Below, piece after piece: positions 24,590 through 35,474 of a stretch of DNA of 64,000 nucleotides. The DNA is taken from positions 8,167,343 through 8,231,342 of the forward strand of contig CM042090.1 in assembly GCA_023512835.1 (NCBI GenBank). Direction: 5' to 3'. A program made the position numbers and the translations under genes. The DNA comes from Taxillus chinensis. Lineage: Eukaryota; Streptophyta; Magnoliopsida; Santalales; Loranthaceae. The notes under the pieces are model-generated. The model saw only the letters and a program-made list of their open reading frames with translations. It did not search any database and was not told where the DNA came from. Within the stretch, counting starts at the first letter, position 1. The number at the start of each line of letters is the position of its first letter.

Positions 24590-24925
24590 TTTAATTAATC
24601 GGACGGTATATATGAGTGTAAAATGGATCGCCGATCAATCCATGATCTATGCAGATTGGATCAGATAAATTTTGATTCATTTTAATCGCATGCAGACCAA
24701 ATCCGTGTGGATGTGTACCAGTCCGCGGATCGGCTTTTTATTTTTTTTAAATAATTTTTTTAAAACTACTTAAAGTCTAAACATATTAATTTTAAATTTA
24801 ATATTTAGAAATATAAATTATTAAATATAATTTTAAAATTAAAAATTTAAATTATTTTTAACAAAATTAACTTATAATAAATTTTTAAATAAATAAATAA
24901 ATATGGAACATTCCATGAACCGGAC
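24590..24925. mobile_element. hAT-like non-autonomous element fragment
   Basis: A block with GTGTAAAATGGATCGCCG, then GCAGACCAAATCCGTG and an AAATAAATAAATAAATATG tail. The same family is found at 28795-29070 and, better preserved, at 61226-61640. No coding capacity. Confidence 0.5.
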
Positions 24926-25837
24926 CAAAAAAATTTTAGACCATTAAAAGTTCTATAGTAGTTGTAGTGTAGCCAAACGCTGCTTTTCCTTCAAGGGAAT
25001 TCTCAATTTTAGGACCTCTTTCCCAATCCTCTTTTAGGGCTTGGCTTCGTCTGGGGTTGGGCTGAGAAGATACAGACAAGGACTCCCACCTTGGAGGTGA
25101 TCTTGACCGGCTGCAAAATAAAGGAGAGTTTGTAAGCCTACCGAACATGAAAAAAATCATGATCTTCAGAATTCAGATAAAGAAAAACTTCAAAAACTAT
25201 TGTAAATATCTGAACTGAATTCTATTGATGCCGTGTAATTTGGGTGAAACTATTGTCTTTACACCGACAGATGAAACATAGTGTCTTTTATAACTTCCTT
25301 CCAAATTTAACGTACCAGAATCTTAATTCAATTAACAATACAAAAAGGTTTTTCTAACTATATAAGTAAAGTAATTTTAATTATTTTAATATAATCGCAC
25401 AAAAAGAAAAACTTACTGCCAATAAGAATATTATCGAATGACATGACATGATGTGTAGTCCCACCTCGAAACAAATGAAACAAAAAGTATATTTTATAAA
25501 TGTCTCTAAAAGTTTGATAAAATGGGATCTTATTTGAATAGAAATAAGTATAAATATATAAGTAGGAAAATTTAATAATTCACAAAAATTTAATATTTAA
25601 TAAGTTAATTATAAGTTTCTACTTAAATAAGATCCTTTTAATTTTAATAAGTTAATTATAAATTTCTATTGAATACGTTGCCATTTTTACATGGATTCAT
25701 GCATTTTGCATTTTGTATTTTTTTTTAATGTAAGCTATTCTGTATGAAACTCCAGCTAGTTTTTATGGAACCTTAAATGTAAAAGTGGTCTTTGGGTAGC
25801 CAGATGGTTAAACCGCTGAATAATTTTGGTTTCGCAG

Positions 25838-25937
25838 TTCGGGTGGCATTGTGATGGCTTCTCAAGATGGGAAAATTGTGTTTGAAAACACCCTTGAAGC
25901 AAGGTTGGATGTTGTATTTCGCAGGAAACTTCCACAG
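25838..25937 (+). pseudogene. V-ATPase subunit E exon 3, duplicate 2
   Basis: A 100-bp copy with acceptor (TTCGCAG) and donor (CAG/GTACTC) kept. Changes relative to 11217-11316 include TLDAR to TLEAR and FRKK to FRRK; the frame stays open. It lies inside unit 2 with no other subunit E exon nearby. Confidence 0.85.
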
Positions 25938-26714
25938 GTACTCCATTGAATAAATTTATGTTGTTTTTACCTTCATTTTTGGTTCACTCAATCAGACGAG
26001 GTATATCACCATTGGTCAGTTGCTTTTCACTATCAAATGTAGTCGATATTTATTGGGAAATTTACGGTCTTCTTTTCTTTTATATGTTTCACATGTGGTT
26101 TAGTTTGATCCACATCGATTACTGCGCGTGGCAATCAAGATTAAGGAAAAATCAAGCACTCCTTTCTCATCAAATAGCCATTTGAACAAATCGATTAAAT
26201 TAAGCAGGAAATTGCTTGAATATTTATAATTAATTTGATTGAACACTTCCGTTAAAATTTAAATTCAATGCCTACCCGTAATAATTGAAGAAGGGTTGAG
26301 GACCAGCAAAAGGGGACTTACGTTTTCGCCCCGTTTTTGCTTTTTGGTCCTGCATTTGAAAGTAATGGCGCAATTGCCTGGTCTTTCATTAGCTGGTGTG
26401 AAATGTTTGTGACCATTTCAGTTTAGGCTCTTGTGTTTGCTTTGGATGCTTTCACTGGTAATATTTTTTCCTAGTAACAAAAGAAAAACTCTACAGCCGA
26501 CAAGAATGTTGTCGAATGACATGACATGATGTGTAGTCCCACATCAAGACAAATAAAACAAAAGGTGTATTTTATAAATATCTTCAAAAGTTTGTGAGAA
26601 TGGGATTTTAATTAAGTATAAATAAGTAAATATTTAAGTAGAAAAAATTTAATATTTAATAAGTTAATTATAACTTTATATTTAAATAAGATCTTATGAG
26701 TTAAAACAGAGTGA

Positions 26715-27060
26715 TGAGGAGACTTGGCGTACCTATTTGGTGAGACGATATCGTGGACAAGAAGATATTTATGATGATTCTCGTGAAGTGTAGGTTGCTA
26801 CATCGTCCTTAATTAATATCCAAGTAAGAAAATTGCCTTCCAATATAGAAGTTCATCCACCAAAAATGTCTAAAACTAAAGTAAGTGGCAATAGGTTCAA
26901 AGAAAGGGAAGAGAAAGCAATTGCTAAACCATTGAGATTATGTAGACTTTGTAAGAAGATGAGTAATCATGACAAGCGTACACGTCCATTGAACAAAAAA
27001 AGAAAAAATACTTCAGAAGCAAATAATGATGCTGATGAGGATGAGATACTAATAACTTAA
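26715..27060 (+). pseudogene. FAR1/FRS-like fragment, unit 2 (SWIM part deleted)
   Basis: Begins with the same ETWRTYLVR stretch (here with CGA, no stop), then jumps at 26791 from the codons before the SWIM finger to a point 335 bp further on. The join creates an in-frame TAG. The following 75-codon frame (MPSNIEVHPPKMSKTK) ends in CRLCKKMSNHDKRTRPLN, so the fourth zinc ligand Cys has become Arg. Non-functional. Confidence 0.75.
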
Positions 27061-28602
27061 TAGATGAGCTAAAGATTTACTTGATTTTTAATAATTTTCT
27101 TATTTAATTTAATTTAATTTTATAATGAATGTTGTACATTTGTTTTAGTTATTCTTTTGGATTAGTAAATATTTCTATGACATTTTTTGTTGGTGCAGGT
27201 CTTTTTTAAAGCAGGCAGATTACACATGCTTGATTAAGCACTTTAATACCAGAATGTTCTTTATCTCATTCTAATAAATGACAATTACCTTTTCTCATTT
27301 GTGAGGGATAAAGAATAGTTGTTCTTACTTTATTATTTTATCCTCAACTGGTTATTTTATAATTGCTTTGCAGAATTTTTCTTCCTATGAATATGTTGCG
27401 GCCATGCTTTAATACACATGCTTGAACTTTTTTTTGTTGGTGCAGTACTTTATTGTTTTAACCTCAACTAGTTATTTTATTGTTTTTTCTGTCTGTAGAG
27501 TTTTTACTAGTAAAAGTTTGAATGATGAGTGGGTGTTTGATGGCTACATTTTATTCAAAGCCACATAATAGCCCACTTGTCTCTGGTATCAAAATAGTTA
27601 ATGTACATGTGCACCCGTTTGGGGTAGTGTGATCCGGGACTAGTTGCAGTGTGGTATTTCACATTTTTTCCAACTGTGAAAGCCACATAATGTTAAACTG
27701 GCATTTTACCTTTTTTCAGCTAGCTCTTTTTAAGATTGAAAACTGCATGAAGGGCAGTGTTGCGTTTGTCTGTTTAGCAGGTTGAAGGGCAGTGTTGCAT
27801 TTGTCTGGATGCAGCAGTCCTGTCTGGTATTGTCAACATGCAACCCCTGCTACTGGAACTGAAAAAATATTTCACAAAAAAAAAAACAGTATGCAGTCCT
27901 GTTGTATTGTGAAGGTGCAGTTTGCTATTGTGAAGGTGCAGCCCCAAATGTTTCTGCCTTTCAGAAAATCTATCACAACGACTGGAAATTTATAGAACAC
28001 AGCATGCAGTACAAAAAAGGATGGACATGGAGATGGAATGCGCTTGTTAAATGCATCTTTGCTTATTGATTCTTTATGTACAGTTAGAGAAAATGTGATA
28101 AGGCCAGGATAGAAATAGAAATCTATGAATTTATTTGTTTTATTTTTATTTCTCCGTTAACAAATCTATGAATGTGAATAAATAATTTCACAGTAGCCTT
28201 CCTAATTGGGAAGACTGCTAGAAACCCGTTTCTGTATTTTTCACACGCCGGTCCATTTTACAGGTTTCTCGGTCATGGCAGCACTTTCCCTATCACTCTT
28301 TTTTTTTTCTTTCGTTTATCATCATGTCCCTATAAAATGGAAGGAAAAGAGTTGCTTTACGAAGTATGTGAAATAGACGGGGAAAAGTAGAACAGAGAAC
28401 ACACATGAAGCAAAAGAAATGCAAGATTTAATTTCAAATATTTGTATTTGGCACACCAGGACAACAAGAGAGGGCATTTTATCACTTTATATATATAGCC
28501 TAGCGGTACATCACAATCACTTACGGGATTCAAATATCCGGAATTGCAAAACATAAAATAAATTTCAAGGCTCCAATGTTATCTTTGGAAAAGAACATTC
28601 CG

Positions 28603-28755
28603 GCAGGAGAGAGAGCAGAGGGCGGCGAGAGAGACTGTCCGCGTGGAGGCGAGCGAGCGTCGTGGGAAAGAGCAGAGGGAGGCGAGCGAGCGTTGAGGGG
28701 GAGAGAGCGAGCGTACGCGTCTTTTAATTAGAGAGAGGAGAGAGTCCGTTTTTTT
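28603..28755. other. unit-2-specific GA-rich insertion
   Basis: About 150 bp of purine-rich sequence (GAGAGAGCAGAGGGCGGCGA, GGCGAGCGAGCG) that splits the unit before the hAT-like fragment and has no counterpart in units 1 and 3. Origin not recognised. Confidence 0.5.
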
Positions 28756-28794
28756 TTCTTTTAATTAGGCCATTGATTTTTTTTTAATTAATCG

Positions 28795-29070
28795 GAATGT
28801 AAAATTTACCGTCGGATCGGTCTGTGATCCATGCGGATTATACCAGATAATTTTTTATTCATTTTAATCACATGCGGATCAAATCCAGACGTATACTGAT
28901 CCGCAGATCGGTTTTTTAGTTTTTTTAAATAATTTTGTTAAAATTATTACATATTTTACTTAGTAGATTAATACCTAAAGTCTAAAGCTATTAATTTTAA
29001 AATTAAAATTTTAAATTATTTTTAACAAAATTAACTTATAATAAATTTTTAAATAAATAAATAAATATTG
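28795..29070. mobile_element. hAT-like non-autonomous element fragment, unit 2
   Basis: Copy of the block at 24590-24925 with the same AATAAATAAATAAATATT tail, diverged by substitutions and small gaps. It was carried along with the tandem unit rather than inserted independently. Confidence 0.5.
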
Positions 29071-29928
29071 AGCACTCCACGAAAAGTTAGTTGTAGCGTA
29101 GCCTAACACTGCTTTTCCTTGAGGGAATTCTCAATTTTAGGACCACTTTCCCCAGCCTCACCGGCTGCAAAATAAAGGAGAGTTTGTAAGTCTACCGAAC
29201 ATGAAAAAAATCATGATCTTCAGATAAAGAAAAGCTTTAAAAACTATTGTAAATATCTGAACTGAATTCTATTGATGCCGTGTAATTTGAGTGAAACTAT
29301 TGTCTTCACACCGATGAAATAGATTGTCTTATAACTTCCTTCCAAATTTAACATACCAGAATCTTATTTCAATTAACAATACAAAAGGTTTTTCTAACTA
29401 GTTAAGGAAAGTAATTTTAATTATTTTAATATGATTGTACAAAAAGAAAAACTTACTGACAATAAGAATGTTGTCTTGTTGTCGAATGACATGACATGAT
29501 GTATAATCCCACATTGAAACAAATGAAACAAAAGGTGTATTTTATAAATGTCTCTGAAAATTTATTAGAACGGGATCTTATTTGAATAGAAATAAGTAAA
29601 TATTTAAGTAAGAAAATTTATTATTTAACAAAAAAAAAATATTTAATAAGTTAATTATAAACTTCTATTTAAATAAGATCCTTTTAATTTTAATAAGTTT
29701 GGGGCATTCATGTCTCCACAAAAATGGCAAAAACCCGAGCTGCGCGTGGCAATCAAAATTAAGGAAATCAAGCATGAGAACCATGGATTCATGCATTTTG
29801 TATTTTGTATTTTTTTTAATGTAAGCTATTCTGTATGAAACTCCAGCTAGTTTTTATGGAACCTTAAATGTAAAAGTGGTCTTTGGGTAGCCGGATGGTT
29901 AAACCGTTGAATAATTTTCGTTTTGCAG

Positions 29929-30028
29929 TTCGTGTGGCATTGTGATGGTTTCTCAAAATGGGAAAATTGTGTTTGAAAACACCCTTGACGCAAGGTTGGA
30001 TGTTGTATTTCGCAAGAAACTTCCACAG
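29929..30028 (+). pseudogene. V-ATPase subunit E exon 3, duplicate 3
   Basis: A 100-bp copy with TTTTGCAG acceptor and CAG/GTACTC donor. Substitutions change SGGIVMAS to SCGIVMVS and QDGK to QNGK; no stop codon. Drift at conserved residues suggests no selection on the protein. Confidence 0.85.
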
Positions 30029-30776
30029 GTACTCCATTGAATAAATTTATGTTGTTTTTACCTTCATTTTTGGTTCACTCAATTAGACGAGGTATATCAC
30101 CATTGGTCAGTTGCTTTTCACTATCAAATGTAGTCAATATTTATTTGGAAATTTACTGTTTTCTTTTCTTTTATATGTTTCACATGTGATTTAGTTTGAT
30201 CCACATCGATTACTGCGCGTGGCATTCAAGATTAAGGAAATCAAGCACTGCTTTCTCATCAAATAGCCATTTGAACAAATCGATTAAATTAAGCAGGAAA
30301 TTTCTTGAATATGTATAATTAATTTGATTGAACGCTTCGTTAAAATTTACACATTTTACGGACTTTCAATTCAAATTCAATGCCTACCCGTAATAATTGA
30401 AGAAGGGTTGAGGACCAGCAAACTTCTCCCCGTTTTTGGTTTTTGGTCCTGCATTTGAAAGTAAAGGGGCAATTGCCTGGTCTTTCATTAGCTGGTGTGA
30501 AATATTACCTTTCACTGGTAATATTTTTTCCTAGTAACAAAAGAAAAACTCTACGGCCAACAAGAATGTTATCGAATGACATGACATAATGTGTAGTCAC
30601 ACATCAAGACAAATAAAACAAAAGGTGCATTTTATAAATATCTCCAAAAGTTTGTAAGAACGGGATTTTAATTAAGTAGAAATAAGTAAATATTTAAGTA
30701 GAAAAAATTTAATATTTAATAAGTTAATTATAACTTTATATTTAAATAAGATCCTATGAGTTTAAACAAGTGATGA

Positions 30777-31118
30777 GGAGACTTGCACTACCTATTTGGT
30801 GAGACGATATCGTGGACAAGAAGATATTTTGATTATTCTCGTGAAGTGTAGGTTGCTACATCTTCCTTAATTAATATCCAAGTAAGAAAATTGCCTTCGA
30901 ATATAGAATTTCATCCACCAAAAATGTCTAAAACTAAAGTAAGTGGCAATAGGTTCAAAGAAAGGGAAGAGAAAGCAATTGCTAAACCATTGAGATTATG
31001 TAGACTTTGTAAGAAGATGAGTAATCATGACAAGCGTACACGCCCATTGAACAAAAAAAGAAAAAATACTTCAGAAGCAAATAATGATGCCGATGAGAAT
31101 GAGATACCAATAACTTAA
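30777..31118 (+). pseudogene. FAR1/FRS-like fragment, unit 3 (SWIM part deleted)
   Basis: Same deletion join and same Cys-to-Arg change in the zinc knuckle (CRLCKKMSNHDKRTRPLN) as unit 2. The 75-codon frame differs at only a few residues (IEFHPP, DADENEIPIT). Confidence 0.75.
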
Positions 31119-32787
31119 TAGGTGAGCTAAAGGTTTACTTGATTTTTAATAATTTTCTTATTTTATTTTATTTTATTTTATAATGGATGTTGTACATTTA
31201 TTTTAGTTATTCTTTTGGATTAGTAAATATTTCTATGACATTTTGTGTTAGTGCAGGTCTTTTTTAAAGCAGGCAGATTACACATGCTTGATTAAGCACT
31301 TTAATACCAGAATGTTCTTTATCTCATTCTAATAAATGACAATTACCTTTTCTCATTTGTGAGGGATAAAGAATAGTTGTTCTTACTTTATTATTTTATC
31401 CTCAACTGGTTATTTTATAATTGCTTTGCAGAATTTTTCTTCCTATGAATATGTTGCGGCCATGCTTTAATACACATGCTTGAACTTTTTTTTGTTGGTG
31501 CAGTACTTTATTGTTTTAACCTCAACTAGTTATTTTATTGTTTTTTCTGTCTGTAGAGTTTTTACTAGTAAAAGTTTGAATGATGAGTGGGTGTTTGATG
31601 GCTACATTTTATTCAAAGCCACATAATAGCCCACTTGTCTCTGGTATCAAAATAGTTAATGTACATGTGCACCCGTTTGGGGTAGTGTGATCCGGGACTA
31701 GTTGCAGTGTGGTATTTCACATTTTTTCCAACTGTGAAAGCCACATAATGTTAAACTGGCATTTTACCTTTTTTCAGCTAGCTCTTTTTAAGATTGAAAA
31801 CTGCATGAAGGGCAGTGTTGCGTTTGTCTGTTTAGCAGGTTGAAGGGCAGTGTTGCATTTGTCCGGATGCAACAGTCCTGTCTGGTATTGTCAACATGCA
31901 ACCCCTGCTACTGGGAACTGAAAAAATATTTCACAAAAAAAAAAACAGTATGCAGTCCTGTTGTATTGTGAAGGTGCAGCCCCAAATGTTTCTGCCTTTC
32001 AGAAAATCGATCACAACGACTGGAAATTTAGAGAACACAGCATGCAGTACAAAAAAGGGTGGACATGGAGATGGAATGAGCTTGTTAAATGCATCTTTGC
32101 TTATTGATTCTTTATGTACCGTTAGAGAAAATGTGATAAGGCCAGGATAGAAATAGAAATCTATGAATTTATTTGTTTTATTTTTATTTTTCCGTTAACA
32201 AATCTATGAATGTGAATAAATAATTTCAGTAGCCTTCCTAATTGTTCAGAGTAAGAACTGATTATGTGTTTATGGACATGGCTTTTTGGATGCTCCAAAT
32301 GACAATGTTTCCGTAAATATCATTAGATTTATGTGATGCATTGTGAAGGAACCTTCTACCTGCTTTCAAATGTGAGTTGAAAGTTACAAAATTAACTATG
32401 TTGCATGCATCATCTTGATTATCAAATATCAAATTTAGGAGTTAAATTTCTGTTGGGAAGACTACTAGAAACCCGTTTCTGTTGGGACTGCTTTTTGGGT
32501 CCATTTTACATGCTTCTCGCTCATAGCAGCACTTTCCCTATCACTCAAATTTTTTTTCTTTCGTTTATCATCATGTCCCTATAAAATGGAAGGAAGAGTG
32601 TTGCTTTACGAAGTATGTGAAATAGACGGGGAAAAGTATAACAGAGAACACACATGAAGCAAAAGAAATCCAAGATTTAATTTCAAATATTTGTATTTGA
32701 CACACCAGGACAATAAGAGAGGGCATTTTATCGGTTTATATATATAGCCCAGCAGTACATCACAATCTCTTACGGGATTCAAATATC

Positions 32788-33840
32788 TGGACTCCCACCT
32801 TGGATGTGATCTTGACCGGCTGCAAAATAAAGGAGAGTTTGTAAGCCTACCGAACATGAAAAAAATCATGATCTTCAGATAAAGAAAAGCTTTAAAAACT
32901 ATTGTAAATATCTGAACTGAATTCTATTGATGCCGTGTAATTTGGGTGAACATATTGTCTTTTATAACTTCCTTCCAAATTTAACATACCAAATCTTATT
33001 TCAATTCACAATACAAAAATATTTTTCTAACTATATAAGCAAAGTAATTTTAATTATTTTAATATAGTCGTACAAAAAGAAAAACATATTGTCCATAAGA
33101 ATATTGTCGAATGACATGACATGATGCATAGTCCCACATAGAAACAAATGAAACAAAAGGTGTATTTTATAAATGTCTCTGAGAGTTTGTAATAACAAGA
33201 TTTTATTTGAATAGAAATAAGTAAATATTTAAGTATAAAAATTTAATATTAATAAGTTAATTATAAATTTCTATTTAAATAAGATCCTTTTAATTTTAAT
33301 AAGTTAATTATAAATTTCTATTGAAAACGTTGGCATTCTTACATGGATTCATGCATTTTGTATTTTGTATTTTTTTTAATGTAGTCAATATTTATTTGGA
33401 AATTTACTGTTTTCTTTTCTTTTATATGTTTCACATGTGGTTTAGTTTGATTCACATCGATTACTGCGCGGCAATCAAGATTAAAGAAATCAAGCATTGC
33501 TTTCTCATCAAATAGCCATTTGAACAAATCGATTAAATTAAGCAGGAAATTTCTTGAATATGTATAATTAATTTGATTGAACGCTTGCGTTAAAATTTAC
33601 ACATTTTACGGACTTTCAATTCAAATTCAATGCCTACCCGTAATAATTGAAGAAGGGTTGAGGACCAGCAAAAGGGGACTTACGTTTTCTCCCCGTTTTT
33701 GGTTTTTGGTCCTGCATTTGAAAGTAATGGCGCAATTGCCTGGTCTTTCATTAGCTGGTGTGAAATGTTTGTGACCATTTCAGTTTAGGCTCTTGTGTTT
33801 GCTTTGGATGCTTTCACTGGCAATATTTTTGCGTAGTGTT
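32788..33840. repeat. tandem unit 4, truncated
   Basis: Begins inside the head block (ACTCCCACCTTGGATGTGAT) and lacks the V-ATPase E exon, deleted between two AATGTA words (join near 33382). It ends at about 33840 after the GGATGCTTTCACTGGCAATA block, before the FAR1-like part. Marks the distal end of the array. Confidence 0.8.
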
Positions 33841-33890
33841 GGGCCACAAAAGGCTTATTCTAATGGTGGGTAAATGTTTGTCTTAGAAGG

Positions 33891-33932
<42 letters not shown>

Positions 33933-35050
33933 TCCTTCTTCTATTTTAACCAACATTAATTCAGTGAAAATTTACTGATATAACACTGTGGGTATCTTTT
34001 CCATAGCTGGATGGGTTCCTTGTATTAAAGGTCACCCACTGGGGATGTCAATAAATTCCCATGAGCAGCTAACCCTGATTGCATTATCCACATTAGGTCC
34101 ATTTTTGGACTGCTACGTGTATACAGTGTACGTTTCACAACGGAAATAGATGGAAAGGTTACCCAAACAATCAGTGATCATGAATGCATCTCAGCTCTAA
34201 AGCCTAGGAAGGTTGTCTTCATGATGTTGGTCCCAGAAACTGATCATCTATTGGTCTGAAAGCAATCCTCGAAGTTCTAATTTTTTTATTTGCGAGAAAT
34301 AATAACCATCATATTATAGAAGTAGACTCATGAAGTTACAATCTTATGTTTTTTTTTCTTTAAACAATTTAATTGCTTCTGGCTGTCGGTTTAAGTGGAA
34401 TCTCATATTTACGTTCAGATGGTGATCTGCAACATTCTGTGCTGGATGAGAGGATTGTTCTAGCACTGGTCACACCTCAGTGAGATGCTTTAAGAAATCC
34501 ATAATTTAATTATTTTTAAGGGCTGCCCTTCATGCGAATAAACTCACTCCCTCCTTTTAAAGATAAAGTCGATCTCTTCTTGTCATATAAAACAAAATCT
34601 CCATTCCTTTTGGAGCATTATTCATGATTATTTTAAATCTCTGTATTTTATTTAAATATATTGTATTTTAATTTGGATTGTACCTGGTGACTTTGATTTG
34701 AATATTAAAAGTTTTATTTTAAAAAACAAATTAGGCCTTATTTAGTGAATTTCAATTATTTTTTAAAGTATAACTATTTTAAAAAAGCGTAAACCCATAA
34801 AATTTTTGACACTCATAAATAGTTTTAAATTTATTGGGCTATTATGTTAAAAAATAATTCTATTTTAAAAAATAATATCATGATACTAAATGCACCCTTA
34901 ATGTTTTAAATTTTGTATCTTCTACTATATATAAAGTAAACCTAGGAAGTTTATGAATGTCTATTCATACATCTTCACTTACGTACTTTTTTCCTTGAGA
35001 CGAAGAAACTCTTTATTCTTTGCATTCCTCCCCAAATAAGGAAAATATAG
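33841..35050. other. intergenic DNA after the array
   Basis: A (TA)n microsatellite lies at about 33896-33929. At 33970-34260 base composition is more balanced, and one frame is open for about 39 codons (34142-34258), but no family was recognised. AT-rich from 34500 on. Confidence 0.4.
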
Positions 35051-35089
35051 GGCTTTTGCCGGCCCAAAAAGTCTGAAAACTGGCCAGAC
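35051..35089 (+). pseudogene. gene 1, second copy, left stub
   Basis: Thirty-nine bases matching 7937-7975 of gene 1 (GGCTTTTGCCGGCCC and on to TGGCCAGAC). They end exactly at the copia 2 LTR, and the gene continues at 39973. Nothing upstream of 35051 matches gene 1, so the copy is truncated there. Confidence 0.8.
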
Positions 35090-35462
35090 TGTTGGAATTG
35101 AAATAATTGGGAGCACACACAAAAATGATATGTTTATTCAACTTATCTTTTACACTTACAACCATAGGATATATGTATTACAATTTGTAACCGTAATACT
35201 AAAACACACCATAAGTATAAAATATGTAACTGCCACAATAATGTAGTAACCGACATTATTAATATGTAACCGCCACCATAAATATGTAATGGTCGTCATG
35301 AATGTGTAACGGCAACCATGAATGTGTAACTGCCGTCATGAATGTGTAACGGCCACCATGAATGTGTAACGGCCACCATGAATGTATAACGGCTACCATA
35401 ATTTTGTAACGGCCGTCATCAGTGCTTCCAATAAATAGATTTTAATTTGTAATTTCAATACA
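35090..35462 (-). repeat. 3' LTR of copia 2 (373 bp)
   Basis: Plus-strand ends are TGTTGGAATTG and TTTCAATACA. It contains ten tandem copies of a 20-bp unit (35221-35420), one fewer than the other LTR. Confidence 0.95.
35221..35420. repeat. 20-bp tandem repeat in copia 2 LTR, ten copies
   Basis: Units follow AATGTGTAACGGCCACCATG with substitutions. The 5' LTR has eleven (39711-39930). The array lies in the part of the LTR where enhancer-like repeats are common in plant copia elements; that role is inference. Confidence 0.9.
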
Positions 35463-35474
35463 CCCCCACAAATT
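35463..35474 (-). promoter_or_regulatory. polypurine tract of copia 2
   Basis: On the minus strand AATTTGTGGGGG abuts the 3' LTR start TGTATTG. Confidence 0.85.

Larger units (their letters stand above)
21045..24956. repeat. tandem unit 1, remainder after copia 1
   Basis: Continues the unit begun near 14587. It is shared with units 2 and 3 in the same order: the intron flank, a block with GCAATTGCCTGGTCTTTCAT, the TAGTCCCACATCG repeat, the FAR1-like fragment, a block with GTATGCAGTCCTGTTGTATT and a block ending in ATATATATAGCC. Unit 1 is longest because it keeps the SWIM part of the FAR1-like fragment and has private insertions at 22625-22790 and 24217-24440. Confidence 0.8.
24957..29087. 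repeat. tandem unit 2 (about 4.1 kb)
   Basis: Starts TAGTTGTAGTGTAGCC and ends where unit 3 starts with TAGTTGTAGCGTAGCC, a period of 4131 bp. It contains in order the head block, V-ATPase E intron/exon, TAGTCCCACATCG repeats, FAR1-like fragment and shared non-coding blocks. Units 2 and 3 are much closer to each other than to unit 1 and share the same internal deletion in the FAR1-like part, so one was copied from the other after that deletion. Confidence 0.85.
29088..32787. repeat. tandem unit 3 (about 3.7 kb)
   Basis: Same order of blocks as unit 2. The head block has lost a piece around 29158 (the CT-rich part before ACCGGCTGCAAAATAAAGG). The end fuses at about 32787 directly into the head of unit 4, with the hAT-like fragment missing. 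Confidence 0.85.

Noticed and set aside
35221..35420. Satellite DNA or origin iterons
   Set aside because: The 20-bp repeats are confined to the copia 2 LTRs and occur in both of them.
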